NCBI GenBank assembly: GCA_022315425.1
Contig: JAIUPT010000033.1
Span: 1,178,001 to 1,242,000, forward strand
DNA length: 64,000 nt
Direction: 5' to 3'
Origin: Pseudevernia furfuracea
Lineage: Eukaryota > Ascomycota > Lecanoromycetes > Lecanorales > Parmeliaceae
The position numbers were made by a program, and so were the translations under genes. Under the pieces are notes generated by a model that saw only the letters and a list, made by a program, of their open reading frames with translations, was not told the DNA's origin and made no database searches. This document shows, in pieces, positions 32,357 through 42,947 of this stretch (within the stretch, counting starts at the first letter, position 1; each line of letters begins with the position of its first letter).

Positions 32357-32743
32357 GCCCTAGGCGGGGCCAAAAAAAAAACTCCTGTGATGGCTGGTGT
32401 TCTACTTGGTTGCATAGTTGCTAGGCATATGGAAAAGCGAATCATTGCGCTTGTATATTAGAATTAGGAAGGCTTTGGCCACTGTCATGCAAGCTCTCAA
32501 AGAGCTTTTAAGGACGAAGCAGAAAGTCAATACATAATAGTCATCCGAACATGCATTCATTCATGAGACTGAGAGGCAAACCGTTGGAAGCAACTATACC
32601 AAGGGGCGTTGTCTACTGTCAGTCCCAGCGGCGCCGCATAGCTGAACGTTTCATATGAGTAACAAGTGCAGCAGACACTTCCAGCGCGTTAAACGGAGCC
32701 GGCCTGAAACCCGAGCGTTCGGGAGGGCCGACTCGTCTCCCAC
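32357..32743. other. Convergent intergenic region
   Basis: 3' flanks of the CNNM-like gene (plus) and PHD gene (minus). A second minus frame (32619-32894) could hold an alternative C-terminus of the PHD protein; I could not support it. Confidence 0.5.
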
Positions 32744-33418
32744 CTAGTGCCCCCACCCTCCACTGGCTACTCGCCGCGTCCTGCGCCAATTCCTTAAACC
32801 GCCCCAGGCACGAAGTGGTCGTGGATCGCAATCGGCGCACCAATGATCTTCCGACACGGCCTTGTTGATGTCGCTGATGTCGATGCGATAACATCTAGTG
32901 TGCTGCCAGGTATTGCAGCGATCACAGCATACGATACTACCATCATCCTTATCAGAGTCACATATACACTTGATGGTGTAATCCTCGACGTCGTGATGAG
33001 TAAGGCCATCAGTGGGCTTCACCTTCGAACATCCTCCACAGAAGAAGCCTCCCGGCGGATCTTTCCCGTTCGCGGTTCCAACACAGCTTCGATGATGCCA
33101 GGCTTTGCAATCAACACACTGTATAAGCCACGCCCTTGACCTTGCGGAAGATGCATGACTGGAGTTGTTTCTAAGCAACTCCAAGTCATCCTGCGCCCCG
33201 CAAATGCATCTTATTGTTTCATCTCCAGACCTCGGGGCCTCAAATTCTGCTTTATCTTGGCTACTCGGTTTTCTTGCTCGTTGACGACATCTTATACGCA
33301 CCCGGCGAAAGTTTCTTGGCTCGTCATCACTCTCGTCGTCTTCTTCCCGCCGTCTCTTCAAAATTGGCCGTCCCAATGGTACAGCGCTCCTTTGCTGAAC
33401 CGGAGCTGCCTGTGCCAT
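32744..33418 (-). CDS. PHD-finger protein with two zinc fingers
   Basis: An open frame of 224 aa from ATG 33418. After a basic, acidic-patched N-terminus comes a first PHD-like finger: IRCICGAQDD ... LIQCVDCKAWHHRSCVG ... GFFCGGCS (about 70-130). The second is more canonical: IKCICDSDKDDGSIVCCDRC, NTWQHTRCY, DHWCADCDPRPL (about 148-203), with the C4HC3 ligands visible. Such fingers read histone H3 tails, often trimethylated Lys4, in complexes such as Rpd3/Cti6 or Set3; a chromatin role is inferred. The last 20 residues (AWGGLRNWRRTRRVAS) look unlike the family, so an intron or frameshift near 32825 may hide the true C-terminus. Confidence 0.75.
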   Translation of the reverse strand: MAQAAPVQQRSAVPLGRPILKRRREEDDESDDEPRNFRRVRIRCRQRARKPSSQDKAEFEAPRSGDETIRCICGAQDDLELLRNNSSHASSARSRAWLIQCVDCKAWHHRSCVGTANGKDPPGGFFCGGCSKVKPTDGLTHHDVEDYTIKCICDSDKDDGSIVCCDRCNTWQHTRCYRIDISDINKAVSEDHWCADCDPRPLRAWGGLRNWRRTRRVASGGWGH

Positions 33419-33502
33419 GGTCTCAATTATCCGCTGATACCAAAGACCACACCCATTGCTGCTATTAGTAAGCGCCTGGAGTCACAGTCGTAGGTACATG
33501 CC

Positions 33503-34870
33503 TCACCACTTCACTCGTGCGTCAGACGCCTCCTCAGTATCAAGCAAACAGGCTGGGCAAGAGTTCTGTGCGCGTGCGGCATTGAAGATCACGCTCATAT
33601 CATAATGCTGGCCCGGCAAAAAGCAGCGATTGAATGCGATAGAGCTATGACAGCAATTAGCTCATCGTCCCTGCGCATATCCCAGTAGGGGTGAATTTAC
33701 CTGTCGACATCTTTGTTGATGACATTTGCTCGCAGGGCATATTCCTTCTGTCTGATCTTACGATGTCCCGGAAGTCCTCGAAAGCGTAATTCGAGAATGG
33801 ATTCAAAAGCCTTAGAGGTCAGCTTGGTATGCAACATACCACAATTTCAATGACCAACCTCCCAAGAATCAATGAATTCCAAATGGAACCGCGTGACTCG
33901 GCCAAGAGCATCTTCGAGCATGACGGGTTCCTCTGTCCAACTTCGGTTCAACTGAGCTGGGATACGGGCTTCTAGAGATACAACTGCATTATAGGTCATG
34001 AAATTGACTCTCCTAAAATTAGTTTGCAGGGTCAAGCCTGTCCATTGGGGTATGAGTAGAGTAGGGCAGTGTTTAGACTCACCACATCTTGTGTACTATT
34101 GACAGAAGTTCGGCTCCAAGATTCCTAAAGTAGTCCCTGTAGTCACGGGTCAATGAACTGTGAGGTATTTGATTCAAGATTTCGCGCACAAGTCAATTCT
34201 TGAACCCAGTGCCTTAGTCTCTGACGTTGCTGCTTGTATTAGAGAATTGCTCTCCTCCGCACGGGTGTTTATTAAGTCCACGAGGAGCGCGGTTTGTGCT
34301 TCTGAGGAACTTGCATGAGCTAGATCGGATTGCTTCAGTCGCTTATGCATGCCCTCATCGTTCAACTTCGTAAGCTTACTGCTCTCGTCAGCTCCGGGAA
34401 TGCAACACTTAGGGAGTGTTCACACCCACTTACACGCCAGCTGTAGTCAAGAGCACATTTAGCGACAAGCATTGCGCCGTGATCACCGCCCTGAACTTCG
34501 CCAAGTCATCCTTCTCCGAAACATGCCACCTGATCTTCGCAGTCGTATTCCTGAGCAGATTCCCCGTACCTCCTCCTTGTAAGGCTATCTGATATCTCTT
34601 CGTCCTGTCTCGAAAGTCCACCATGCATTTGCGGCACTGCTCTGCGCAGCGATTCGCAGTTACGCATAGGCCACTCAACTCCACTGACTGCTTGCAAGAC
34701 CGAAGCAGTAATTCGACTTCTAGCAGTGCATAATCCAGGCTCCATAACTCGCGTATGACAGCTTGATATTCCGACGAGGACCCACGACTGTCGTCGAGGC
34801 ATTTGACAAGGTCTTTGATGAGGAGGCTCACAGAGACGATGTCGCCGACGGAGCCGAAGGTGATAGGCAT
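33503..34870 (-). CDS. Fungal ULD-type protein: helical N-terminus plus ubiquitin-like domain
   Basis: Six exons (minus): 34870-34434, 34381-34190, 34136-34083, 34012-33859, 33810-33701 and 33644-33503, sum 1089 nt, 362 aa, all phases consistent. The N-terminus MPITFGSVGDIVSVSLLIKD begins a helical domain (about 1-150) widely seen at the start of fungal STAND/NLR-related and ULD proteins. Joins include TTAG|VSKLTKLNDEGMHKRL, GSRID|DYFRNLGAELL and VHKMW|RVNFMTYNAVV. The C-terminal half has the ubiquitin-like (ULD) pattern FMTYNAVVSLEARIPAQL, PVMLEDALGRVTRFHLEFID, SWE|AFESILELRFRGLPGHR and IAFNRCFLPGQHYDMSVIF, then a CPAC pair. Function is unknown in this family; links to self/non-self or stress signalling are speculative. 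Donor 34189 (GTGCGC) is the weakest site. Confidence 0.82.
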
Positions 34871-36060
34871 CGTTCGGAGATTGTTTCTCGACTATCTCGC
34901 GACGTTGTAAGAAACACTGGCTATGAAGCAGTTCGTCCTTATAAGGCTACCGAAAGGTAGGTACTAGTGGGGCTACACGCAAGTTTCATGCATGCTTACG
35001 CCGCAAGATTGTCAGCCTCGTAGAAACGCCACGGCTGGGTCAACGTCTCTACTCCACGAAGGTAAAGAAAGAGATGCGAATAACCCAAAGCGAAGGGGGA
35101 TAATCTGAGTCTGGAGCTAAGATTGGGCTCAGAGAGATGTTGAGAAGAAGCCAGAACGTGTTGAAGACGATGATCTCCAATGCCTAACTTCCTCAAGTCT
35201 GAGCCACACTTATCTATAGCAGTTGCCTGAATGAACATCTTGCGGGGGAGGAAGGAACGTCTTATGTGAGTGCGTAACGCTCTCTTCCGAGCTTGTCATG
35301 AGGGGACGATGGTCAGCTTCTAGGCAAGGCACAGGTTATCTATTTAATCAAAACCATGACATTCGCGAGTTTTAATCTTCCTGCGTGGAATTCCACAGTG
35401 CTAGAGTGCTGAGCGACTGCCATTGCATTGCTCTATGTGTACGGGGTAATCCTTGCCAACTGTTTATTACTGAGGATTTTTCAGAGAGGCTCTTACTTAT
35501 AAACATTGCAATTTCGGGTAGAAGCCCGGGAAGGTGCACCTAAACGGTAAACCTCTAGCCCGGAGTCAATCCCGGAGCGCCTATTGCGGGTTCGGTTACC
35601 GGTATCTACTTATATGGATTTTGTTAGAGCCTCTTTATTACTTTATTCTTTTACTCAGTTGCCTTGGTCCCTATTTTCATCATAGAAAGAAGACTGTCGC
35701 AGAAAGCATGAATGATTGCAATATGACCGCGTTGCTTCTTCAACCTATCTTTCCCAGGCCCCCGGCGCACCCTTCAATCCGCTCTGCCGCTCTGATCTTG
35801 CTATCCTATGCTAAAATCCTTTGGGGCTAACAATAACATACTCCGCCTCTTTGCACCAAAAGATTGCTTGTCAGGGATCTCAGCCCACGTTTCACATCCT
35901 GACGTTCGTAGAAGTGCGCGTGCTTACAATCGTCCCTTCATTGTCTCGTATGTCTTCGATGCTGAACACAATTTGGTGCACAGTTTCATGAAGAAATCGA
36001 ACATATCTTGACTCGTCTTTCATCTGCCCTTAGGCCTTTCTTTTCTCCACACCTTTACTA
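34871..36060. other. Intergenic, no gene seen
   Basis: Promoter side of the ULD-type gene (minus) and of the surface-protein gene (plus). Frames of up to about 100 codons look random. Confidence 0.55.
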
Positions 36061-37126
36061 ATGCTGCCACAGCTAGCCGGCCAGCTGCTCTTCTTCATCG
36101 CAACCACCTCTCTCCTACCATCCACCGCTTCTGCTGATACGGCAAATTGGCTATTCCCAGCTTATGTGCCGGACGCGGCTCCGGTCACATTTGAAAGCCA
36201 AGATACAATAGATGCATCATGGAACAGCGAATTCGTGGCGCCAGTGCTGATCATGTTCTGCCAGGCCAGCAATAATGGCGACTTTACGATCAGTAAGTCA
36301 TCTCTCCGCGCTCACTTGCCCCTAGAGATTCATAGGCCCTACCTTATTACCATGACTGACAGAGCATGTCATTGTGAACCACAGACTTCCAATCACCCGC
36401 GCCTGTCTTGCCCAATGGGTCCTATGCGATTCCCCTCGATTCGGTGCAGGACATCAATTCAGGATGTCACTTGAATCTGAACGAGACAAACGGACCCCTC
36501 ATGGGCACCGCCAATAGCTCCAATAGTGGGAACTTCCTCGTCAACGTGCAGTGCGTCTTCTTCAGGCCTTTTTCCCCAGTGCGTCGCAGATCTTGAGCTT
36601 GCAAGACATGGGACTATGCCGAAGGGTATATGCTGACTTGAAGAACTACTGCAGATCTGATCGCTCCGCTACTACGTGGTCGACATCAATAGCGCCAGCT
36701 ACTTCATCCTCGTCCACATCGACATCGACATCGACACCCACTACAACATCAGCTTCCACATCCTCTTCGTCGTCGGCGAAACCAACTGCAGCAGCTGCAA
36801 CAGCAACGGGCAAGTCAGTCAGCCCACAGACAAATACCGGTCTCAGCAGCGGGGCGAAAGCAGGCATAGGTGTTGGAGTTGCTCTGGGCGTTCTCGCGCT
36901 CATATTAGCCGGTCTGCTCCTCTGGATGCGAGCACGCAGGAAGCGGGGACAACTCCTGCCTCCGGAATCGCAAAAGCGAGAATATGGTGGAACTTATCCA
37001 AGCGAGGTGAATGGCAACCACACACTCTCGGAAATGGATGGGAGAAATCCGCGGGAAGAAAAGGATGGGTTTCCCATAGCAAGACGGCCGACGACTGGAG
37101 AATTGGAGGCGGATCCAGCACGATAA
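36061..37126 (+). CDS. Wsc/Mid2-like cell-surface protein of unknown function
   Basis: Exons 36061-36292, 36385-36550 and 36655-37126 (introns 92 and 104 nt) give 289 aa. A signal peptide (LAGQLLFFIATTSLLPSTAS) precedes an ectodomain of about 130 residues with VLIMFCQASNNGDFTI|NFQ, VLPNGSYAIPLDSVQDINSG and several N-glycosylation sites. A Ser/Thr/Ala-rich stalk follows (about 140-195), then a TM segment AGIGVGVALGVLALILAGLL and a basic stop RARRKRG. The tail carries QLLPPESQKREYGGTYPSEV. The layout is that of fungal wall-stress sensors and related ectodomain proteins, but there is no WSC Cys pattern. A sensor or adhesion role is inferred from layout only. Confidence 0.8.
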
Positions 37127-37956
37127 TATCAATGTATATGTTTACAGTTCCAGACGGTCTGGTATATATAACCTCGATTCTTCTGCGGTGTACCACATTT
37201 TGGGGGTATTCCCTGTGATTGTCAGTCGCTTCATTCTGGTATCAAGCTGTGACTGTACTGATCATGAATTCCCAATCCAGAGGTCAATTCATTTTCAAAA
37301 GCAGCATCCTATACACAAGTCTTCAAAGTTGGTTCCCCTATTACAAGACTGGAGAGCTTCTTGACCTCCTATTTTACTGCCGCTCATCTATATGCATTAA
37401 GATTACCCCTATATTCTTCATCCTTCAGAAACCAAAAAGTTGCCGCAAGCACCCCCCCCCCCAAACGAAACTTCTTGAATAACTTCACGACGATAATTGA
37501 TAATACTCTAGGAACTTCATAACTTCTGATGAATATGCCAAAGATCAAGACTCTCAATTTCTAGAAGATCTTGACTACCCTTTATGACATAGAACAGAAA
37601 CTTAACAGAATTTTCGAATTTCTTCGAGGTGTTTGTGACGGTCATAAAATACCCAAGGTAACTAACTGGCTTTCAAATTTCAGATGGCTTAAGCAGGGGG
37701 TTTTTAGGATTGATAATGGAGGACAGTAAGGAATTGAACATATGTCGATTGCGAAATAGGACAATGGTAAACGCTTTAATGCTACGCTAGCAGTACAGCG
37801 ACAGGTACATATAAAGCCAGTGGAACACCAGGGAAGAAGTCTATACATGAGCAAGCACCCCTGAGCAGACCAAACATGTCACAGACGCACATCACTCGTG
37901 GCCTCGTTCAAACATTGCCTAGTTGATCAGCAAAGCCCATGAAGGATGCTGCGTTT
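37127..37956. other. Convergent intergenic region
   Basis: Between the surface-protein gene (plus) and the BTB gene (minus). Holds an 11-nt poly-C tract near 37452-37462 and AT-rich sequence. No gene seen. Confidence 0.6.
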
Positions 37957-40902
37957 TCACAACATACCAATTACAACCATGAACCTAAGCCGTCCGTCCC
38001 TTCCCCCCTTTCCGTTCCCACCGCTGTCTCCTCCGCCGTCGTACCCACATAATGCATCGTCTAAAACCATTGTGGAACTCTTCCAACCCCAGCTCTGACT
38101 GAAATTGAATGAATCCGGGGCGCTCTCGTACACACTTAACATCCTACCGCCCTTACTTGGGCTGTAGATCTTGAAATACGTCTTAATTGTTGAGCGACCG
38201 TCGACGTATGTAGGGAGAGTTGGGACGCTATGATTGGTGTTGCAAGATTCCCTGTTGCCGGCAGCTTCGTCATTATCGTCGGAATCGTTCAGGTTTGGAT
38301 TGCTGTTATAGGGTAAAGACAAGCTCTGAGGACTAGGCGTCTGTGAGGACTTTGTGGCCGAAGAGTCATCGCGGCTGCCACCAACACGGAGCAAATTGCT
38401 GATTGTCGCCGCTCGGGAAGGTTGTCCGGGTGCCACCAGAGTGCTATCAGGATCGGTACCTGAATTGCTGGCGTCCTCATCCAGTGATTCGCCATGTGAA
38501 CGACGACGATTGCGGTTGCGACGCATTAGCATCTCGACGTGGCCGATGCGTTCATCCACGCTGCTTGTGTGACGGTGATGGCTGTCTTCAGAGCCTTCCT
38601 TTTCCTTAGCGCGATGGAGGTAGACGCCAAGCTGAGTGTTCTTTGTGGTTTCTACTTTTTGGATGTACACATTCCAGAGACTGCCAGAATACCAGACTGT
38701 GCGAGAGTAGACACGCTTCTTCTCCTTGAGACTGCGAGGATTGGGAAATTCAGCTGCAAAGCGGAAGGGTGGGTAATTCGTGTAAGAGATTGGAGGAATG
38801 GGTTCATTTCGGTCAGCTGTTGTTGGGCGCTCATTTGCTGATGCTGTAAAGTCTGATGCCCACTGCACATCCACTGGGTCAATGGAGGCGGAGAGTCGTG
38901 AGATATAGGGCCGATTGGTGCTTGGCGTTGCATACAGCGAAGTATCAGGATTCGCGCCTGTTACCGAAGTGGAGTCGACGTTAGGAATCCAGAACTTTCG
39001 AGGTCTTCCATTGCCATCCCAGCTACCTGACTCCATTTCATTGTCGTCCTCTTCGTCATCGTAGATATTAGTATCGCGATCCTTGCCTTTCCCATTAGTG
39101 GCCTCACTAGCCTCTTCTTGTAAATGGGCCTCCTGACTCTCCGCGGACTCTTTGCTCAAGCCCAGTACCTCATCGAGCTCAGGCGCATTGACGATCCTCT
39201 GCCGAAGTTCCATTTGCATCCATAGAGCATCGTTGATTACCTTCTCAGGCATAAGCGGCAACCCTAGGACATCTCGCTGACTACGAATCTTCTGTAATTG
39301 TTCAAAGCTCAGATGCACGTAATGAACACCTTCGTCAAGGAGGACCAGCAAAGCGGCGATATCCGGATTGGTGTAAAGCGCAAGCCATGAATCATAGGCC
39401 TCAGGGATGTGTCTGCTAGCGAAGGCTGAGTTTTTGCGATACACAGTGTCGAACCGGATAGCTGAGAAGCTCATAGTGTCAGGTAGTGGACGTCTGTGTT
39501 TTCCATTAGGCTCAATAAGGCCTGCTTCAATAGCTCGTAGCTTCAACTTTCGATCTAGGACCCTCTTTGCTAGCACCCATCGTTCCCATTCTCCAGGTAC
39601 GAAAAAGCCGTCGCCACCAATAATCTCTCTTGCGATCTCACCAGACACTCCATCCCAGTACCTGACCGGCATCTCCCAGCCTTCGCGGCAAAGCATGGCT
39701 TTAGCTGTGGCCAAGATTCGATCTCCATTCTTGCCGTAATAGTTGTTGGTGACCAATTTGATCAAGGGACCTATCTTAGCTGGTGACATCTGACGTAAGA
39801 TCGACGTGACGCTGGCGTCGACTAAGTCGGCCATTTCTAACCAACAGCCAGTGGCAAACAGGCCAACGGCCTCCTTATCCTCTTCCGTAACAATATTGCA
39901 GCCATAAAGTCTTTTCAGCGCCAGCTCAAAAGCAGCTTGCGTAATGTTAGAATCAATATCATCAGGGTGGAGGGCTATTTCTTTCGACGAGCTTTCAAAC
40001 CATGGCTCGGAGAGAGCGGACGAAAAAAAGGGTGCTCGATCGAGGAGTAGCCGATGTAGAGCATATCGGGTGCCAAAAGCATGAACTGCAATATCTGAGT
40101 GTTTACCACTTAGCAAACCCCGATTGTAGAGGTGGTTCGGCAAAGGAGCTATCTCGGAGGAAGATGCTCTTGTATATGCCGTTCCACTGGCCGTTCTTAT
40201 GTACGACGAATGTCTCGAGATGATTGGGGTGACCTCTGGGGCAGCGAAGAGACGTGTCAATGCCGTAGGCGTATTTGTTCCCCTCCTTTCAGCGGATGTA
40301 GTACCCTCACCTTGGACAGAAGGGTCGTCGACATCCTTCTCTGCTCTTGGGATTCTGCTCTTTATAGCTGTGGGTAGGTTCTCGTTCTGATAATGAACCG
40401 ACCTCCTGGTTGAGCTAGGGACAGGAACCGTGAGGGCCGACAGTGGATGGGTAGGATGAACTGGCGATGGGGAGCTCATGGACGCTTGGGCTGTATTGGC
40501 GGATACGGACGAGGTCGGAGGCCCTGAGGAGAAGATTGATCGATTGGGGGTATTGAACAACGAGGGCTGATTTATTGAAGGGGTTGGGGAAGGGGCGTGA
40601 GGGGGACTGGTGACATGGGTTGGAGATGTAAAATCTAGTTCTGGAGCGGAATTAGGGTGATATCTTGGTGGGGGCCGTGGAGAGAAGATGGATGCGTCAG
40701 TTGGGCGAGGTGAGGGTGTGTTTCTGGCAGATGTAGAGGTTGGGAATGTCCAAGTAGGGAGTTGAGCATGGGAGAGGCGGTTGGATGGAGGTGAAATGTT
40801 TAGATCAGCGAGGAGGCCATGCAAGGAGGCGTGTGACGGTGTTGGCTCTTCTCCCTCATCTGCCGACTCTCGTGACAGAGACTGCATACTTGGAAATCTC
40901 AT
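37957..40902 (-). CDS. Large BTB/POZ-domain protein
   Basis: One uninterrupted frame, 981 aa from ATG 40902. The first 250 residues are Ser/Pro-rich and probably disordered. A BTB fold follows (about 255-370): YNRGLLSGKHSDIAVHAFGT, YALHRLLLDRAPFFSSALSE, then a BACK-like helical region with LFATGCWLEMADLVDASVTS. C-terminal parts contain SFEQLQKIRSQRDVLGLPLM, an acidic stretch and a carbohydrate- or TD-like block FPNPRSLKEKKRVYSRTVWY...SLWNVYIQKVE. The arrangement resembles germ cell-less-type BTB proteins, conserved in fungi and animals, which can act as Cul3 ligase adaptors or at the nuclear envelope. That role is inferred. The long intron-free frame is notable among its intron-rich neighbours. 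Confidence 0.85.
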   Translation of the reverse strand: MRFPSMQSLSRESADEGEEPTPSHASLHGLLADLNISPPSNRLSHAQLPTWTFPTSTSARNTPSPRPTDASIFSPRPPPRYHPNSAPELDFTSPTHVTSPPHAPSPTPSINQPSLFNTPNRSIFSSGPPTSSVSANTAQASMSSPSPVHPTHPLSALTVPVPSSTRRSVHYQNENLPTAIKSRIPRAEKDVDDPSVQGEGTTSAERRGTNTPTALTRLFAAPEVTPIISRHSSYIRTASGTAYTRASSSEIAPLPNHLYNRGLLSGKHSDIAVHAFGTRYALHRLLLDRAPFFSSALSEPWFESSSKEIALHPDDIDSNITQAAFELALKRLYGCNIVTEEDKEAVGLFATGCWLEMADLVDASVTSILRQMSPAKIGPLIKLVTNNYYGKNGDRILATAKAMLCREGWEMPVRYWDGVSGEIAREIIGGDGFFVPGEWERWVLAKRVLDRKLKLRAIEAGLIEPNGKHRRPLPDTMSFSAIRFDTVYRKNSAFASRHIPEAYDSWLALYTNPDIAALLVLLDEGVHYVHLSFEQLQKIRSQRDVLGLPLMPEKVINDALWMQMELRQRIVNAPELDEVLGLSKESAESQEAHLQEEASEATNGKGKDRDTNIYDDEEDDNEMESGSWDGNGRPRKFWIPNVDSTSVTGANPDTSLYATPSTNRPYISRLSASIDPVDVQWASDFTASANERPTTADRNEPIPPISYTNYPPFRFAAEFPNPRSLKEKKRVYSRTVWYSGSLWNVYIQKVETTKNTQLGVYLHRAKEKEGSEDSHHRHTSSVDERIGHVEMLMRRNRNRRRSHGESLDEDASNSGTDPDSTLVAPGQPSRAATISNLLRVGGSRDDSSATKSSQTPSPQSLSLPYNSNPNLNDSDDNDEAAGNRESCNTNHSVPTLPTYVDGRSTIKTYFKIYSPSKGGRMLSVYESAPDSFNFSQSWGWKSSTMVLDDALCGYDGGGDSGGNGKGGRDGRLRFMVVIGML

Positions 40903-41777
40903 CAAAAAGCTCCTCGAGGCAAGCGGTTGTGCTGCCTGCCCTTGATGGTATCTTTAAAAATCAAGAGTCAGAGTAACTGAGTAAGAAGCTTTGGATCAAG
41001 CAAGGAAAGTTTGAATTATATTGCTGACAGCAGATATGGGAGAGAGGTGGCCTGGAGGGTGGGGGGAGAATGGGTGAGATGTGACGTTACTTCCTTTAGA
41101 GCTCGGAGTACTGATAGGGATCACCAGATCGTCGCTTGGGGACGTTAGACGGTTAGAGAAGCCGTCAGCTTACCCTAATCTGCCCTAGAGGCTTAACCCT
41201 ATAAAATCCATCGCTGCCAAACCCATCCACCAATCAATCATAAGAAAATGTGCTGAATAGGACAGTCGTCTAGACCTCTGCTTATTGTTACTTCAATCCT
41301 GAAAATTGTATATTGAGTGATCGAGTACTACGGAGTAGAGGCTGCTAGAGCCTAGATCTAATGTTAGCTCCTGTCCCTCTAGCTGGAAGCAGCTTCGTGA
41401 ATCATGAACGAGGGAAAGGGCGTGCCGGATCTCAAGATGCAGCTCTCTGCTAACCATTCCCGTACATCGCGGCCGAGGACTTGCAGCTTTCAAATCTTTA
41501 CTAAGCAATGACAGAGATAGACTTATTCGTGTCCTGTCTTGAGAACTCCCTGCATAAAGGCAAGCAACAACCCTTTTGGATAAATTCACGTAGTTACTCA
41601 AAGAGCTATGATATCCTTTCTCACTGTAAGACTCCTTCCACTCACGCAGACGTACCTTTTTGACATCCTTAGCCATTGACCCTTGGGTTCGTCGCCCACG
41701 TTCTTGGCCAAGGTTAGCGTATCTACAATACTGGAAAAGAAGTTCAGACTATACTCAAAGACTTTTCAGGATGTCCG
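40903..41777. other. Intergenic, possibly missing 5' exon(s) of the next gene
   Basis: Promoter of the BTB gene and the region that should hold the first exon(s) of the 41778 gene. A 127-codon minus frame (41293-41676) has no family resemblance. Confidence 0.45.
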
Positions 41778-42385
41778 ATGTCGGATGAATTCGATTACCA
41801 CAACTCTACGGCCCAGACAATTCGCTCATTTCAAGGGGTCTACGGTTCTAATTTCAACGAGACGATTACATGTATTCAACCAGTCAATAAAAAAGGCGTT
41901 GAGACTCAGCCATATAACTGAAACAAACTACTAGTTTGCGATTTCAAACTCAAGAGCTTCGAGCTCAATGACTGGAACATCATTCCAGTGCTCGCACAGA
42001 GCGCCGACTCTGGTCAGTCACAATACAATGAGAAAGGCGCGATGCTGACTGGCGGGACTTACTTGGCGCCTAATGGCTCGGTGGTTTGGAAGGGATTTGG
42101 CTTCAGTGCGAATGGACCGTATGATTGCGCATTTGCATTGACTGGGAATGGAAGCGAGGTGGGTGGATGGCCTCGCTTGCAAAGTGGTGAGGACGAGCGG
42201 CACAATTACTGACGCACACTACTGAGTAGGCTGATGGGTATTACACTTTTCTGGAACAATTCAATGCGACCACACCAGCTGGCGAGACTGGTCCTTGGCT
42301 GCTATATTATGAGCGGGAGCCGACGAGGGAGGAATGTGCTTTGGTTTATCGAAACTACAAGTGTGGTCGTGGGCGGATGTCGTAG
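41778..42385 (+). CDS. Unknown protein, 5' end not resolved
   Basis: Exons 41778-41871, 41935-42158 and 42230-42385 join in phase to 157 aa (NETIT|FCDFKLKSFELND and NGSE|ADGYYTFLEQFNA). An acceptor-like CAG ends at 41769, just before the ATG at 41778, so at least one upstream exon is likely. I could not find it: 41683-41712 is one candidate, followed by a GTTAGC donor. Features: two N-glycosylation sites, LTGGTYLAPNGSVVWKGFGF, and a C-terminus REECALVYRNYKCGRGRMS with paired Cys. It may be a secreted protein, but no signal peptide is visible without the first exon. It could also be a 5'-truncated relic. Confidence 0.5.
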
Positions 42386-42947
42386 AGGATGAGAGGCGAG
42401 TGGGGGCGACGGTTGAAGAAATAAACAGACCACATGAGGAATTACCGTTGTGTTATTATCGCATACCAGAGTGTTGTTGAGATTTTTAGACTGTCTATCG
42501 TGGGATAGTAAGTTAGACCCGTCCCCGGAAGTACCCGGATAGCGCACCTCCCGGGGAGGGGTGTGACTTACTACCCCACGGGGGGATATACGAGAGTGCC
42601 CGGAAATCGGCCCATTGCCACCACCTGGTTTTTAGGATTTTTAAGCAGATGAGGTCAGGATTGCTCTTTCCGACAGGCATCCGATCAAGCGAGGAAAATA
42701 CCCTCCATGCGTCCATAAAGCGATGGGTACCGCTCCCGGGGCCCCTACCCGAGTCTAAGCGATTAGCCCACCTTATCTACCCCACGTTTCGTCATGTCCC
42801 GGTATCAAGCTGCGGCGGGATGACATGCCCAAAATGTCGAATATAAAACTGCCTTCATTACTCCCACCAGCTTCCATCAATCGCATATCAAGTTCCAAAT
42901 TGAATCCGTCAACGACGTCCGCTTGATTGAAACCATAGAACCTCAAA
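42386..42947. promoter_or_regulatory. GC-rich promoter region of the OYE gene
   Basis: 562 nt upstream of the Old Yellow Enzyme start. It is locally GC-rich, with CCCGGGG palindromes near 42553 and 42737, several CCCGG/CCGG half-sites, and AGGGG/CCCCT motifs resembling stress response elements. Binding factors cannot be assigned from sequence alone. Confidence 0.45.

Noticed and set aside
41293..41676. 127-codon minus-strand frame
   Set aside because: Composition looks random and it blocks the likely 5' exon area of the plus-strand gene at 41778; no recognisable motif.
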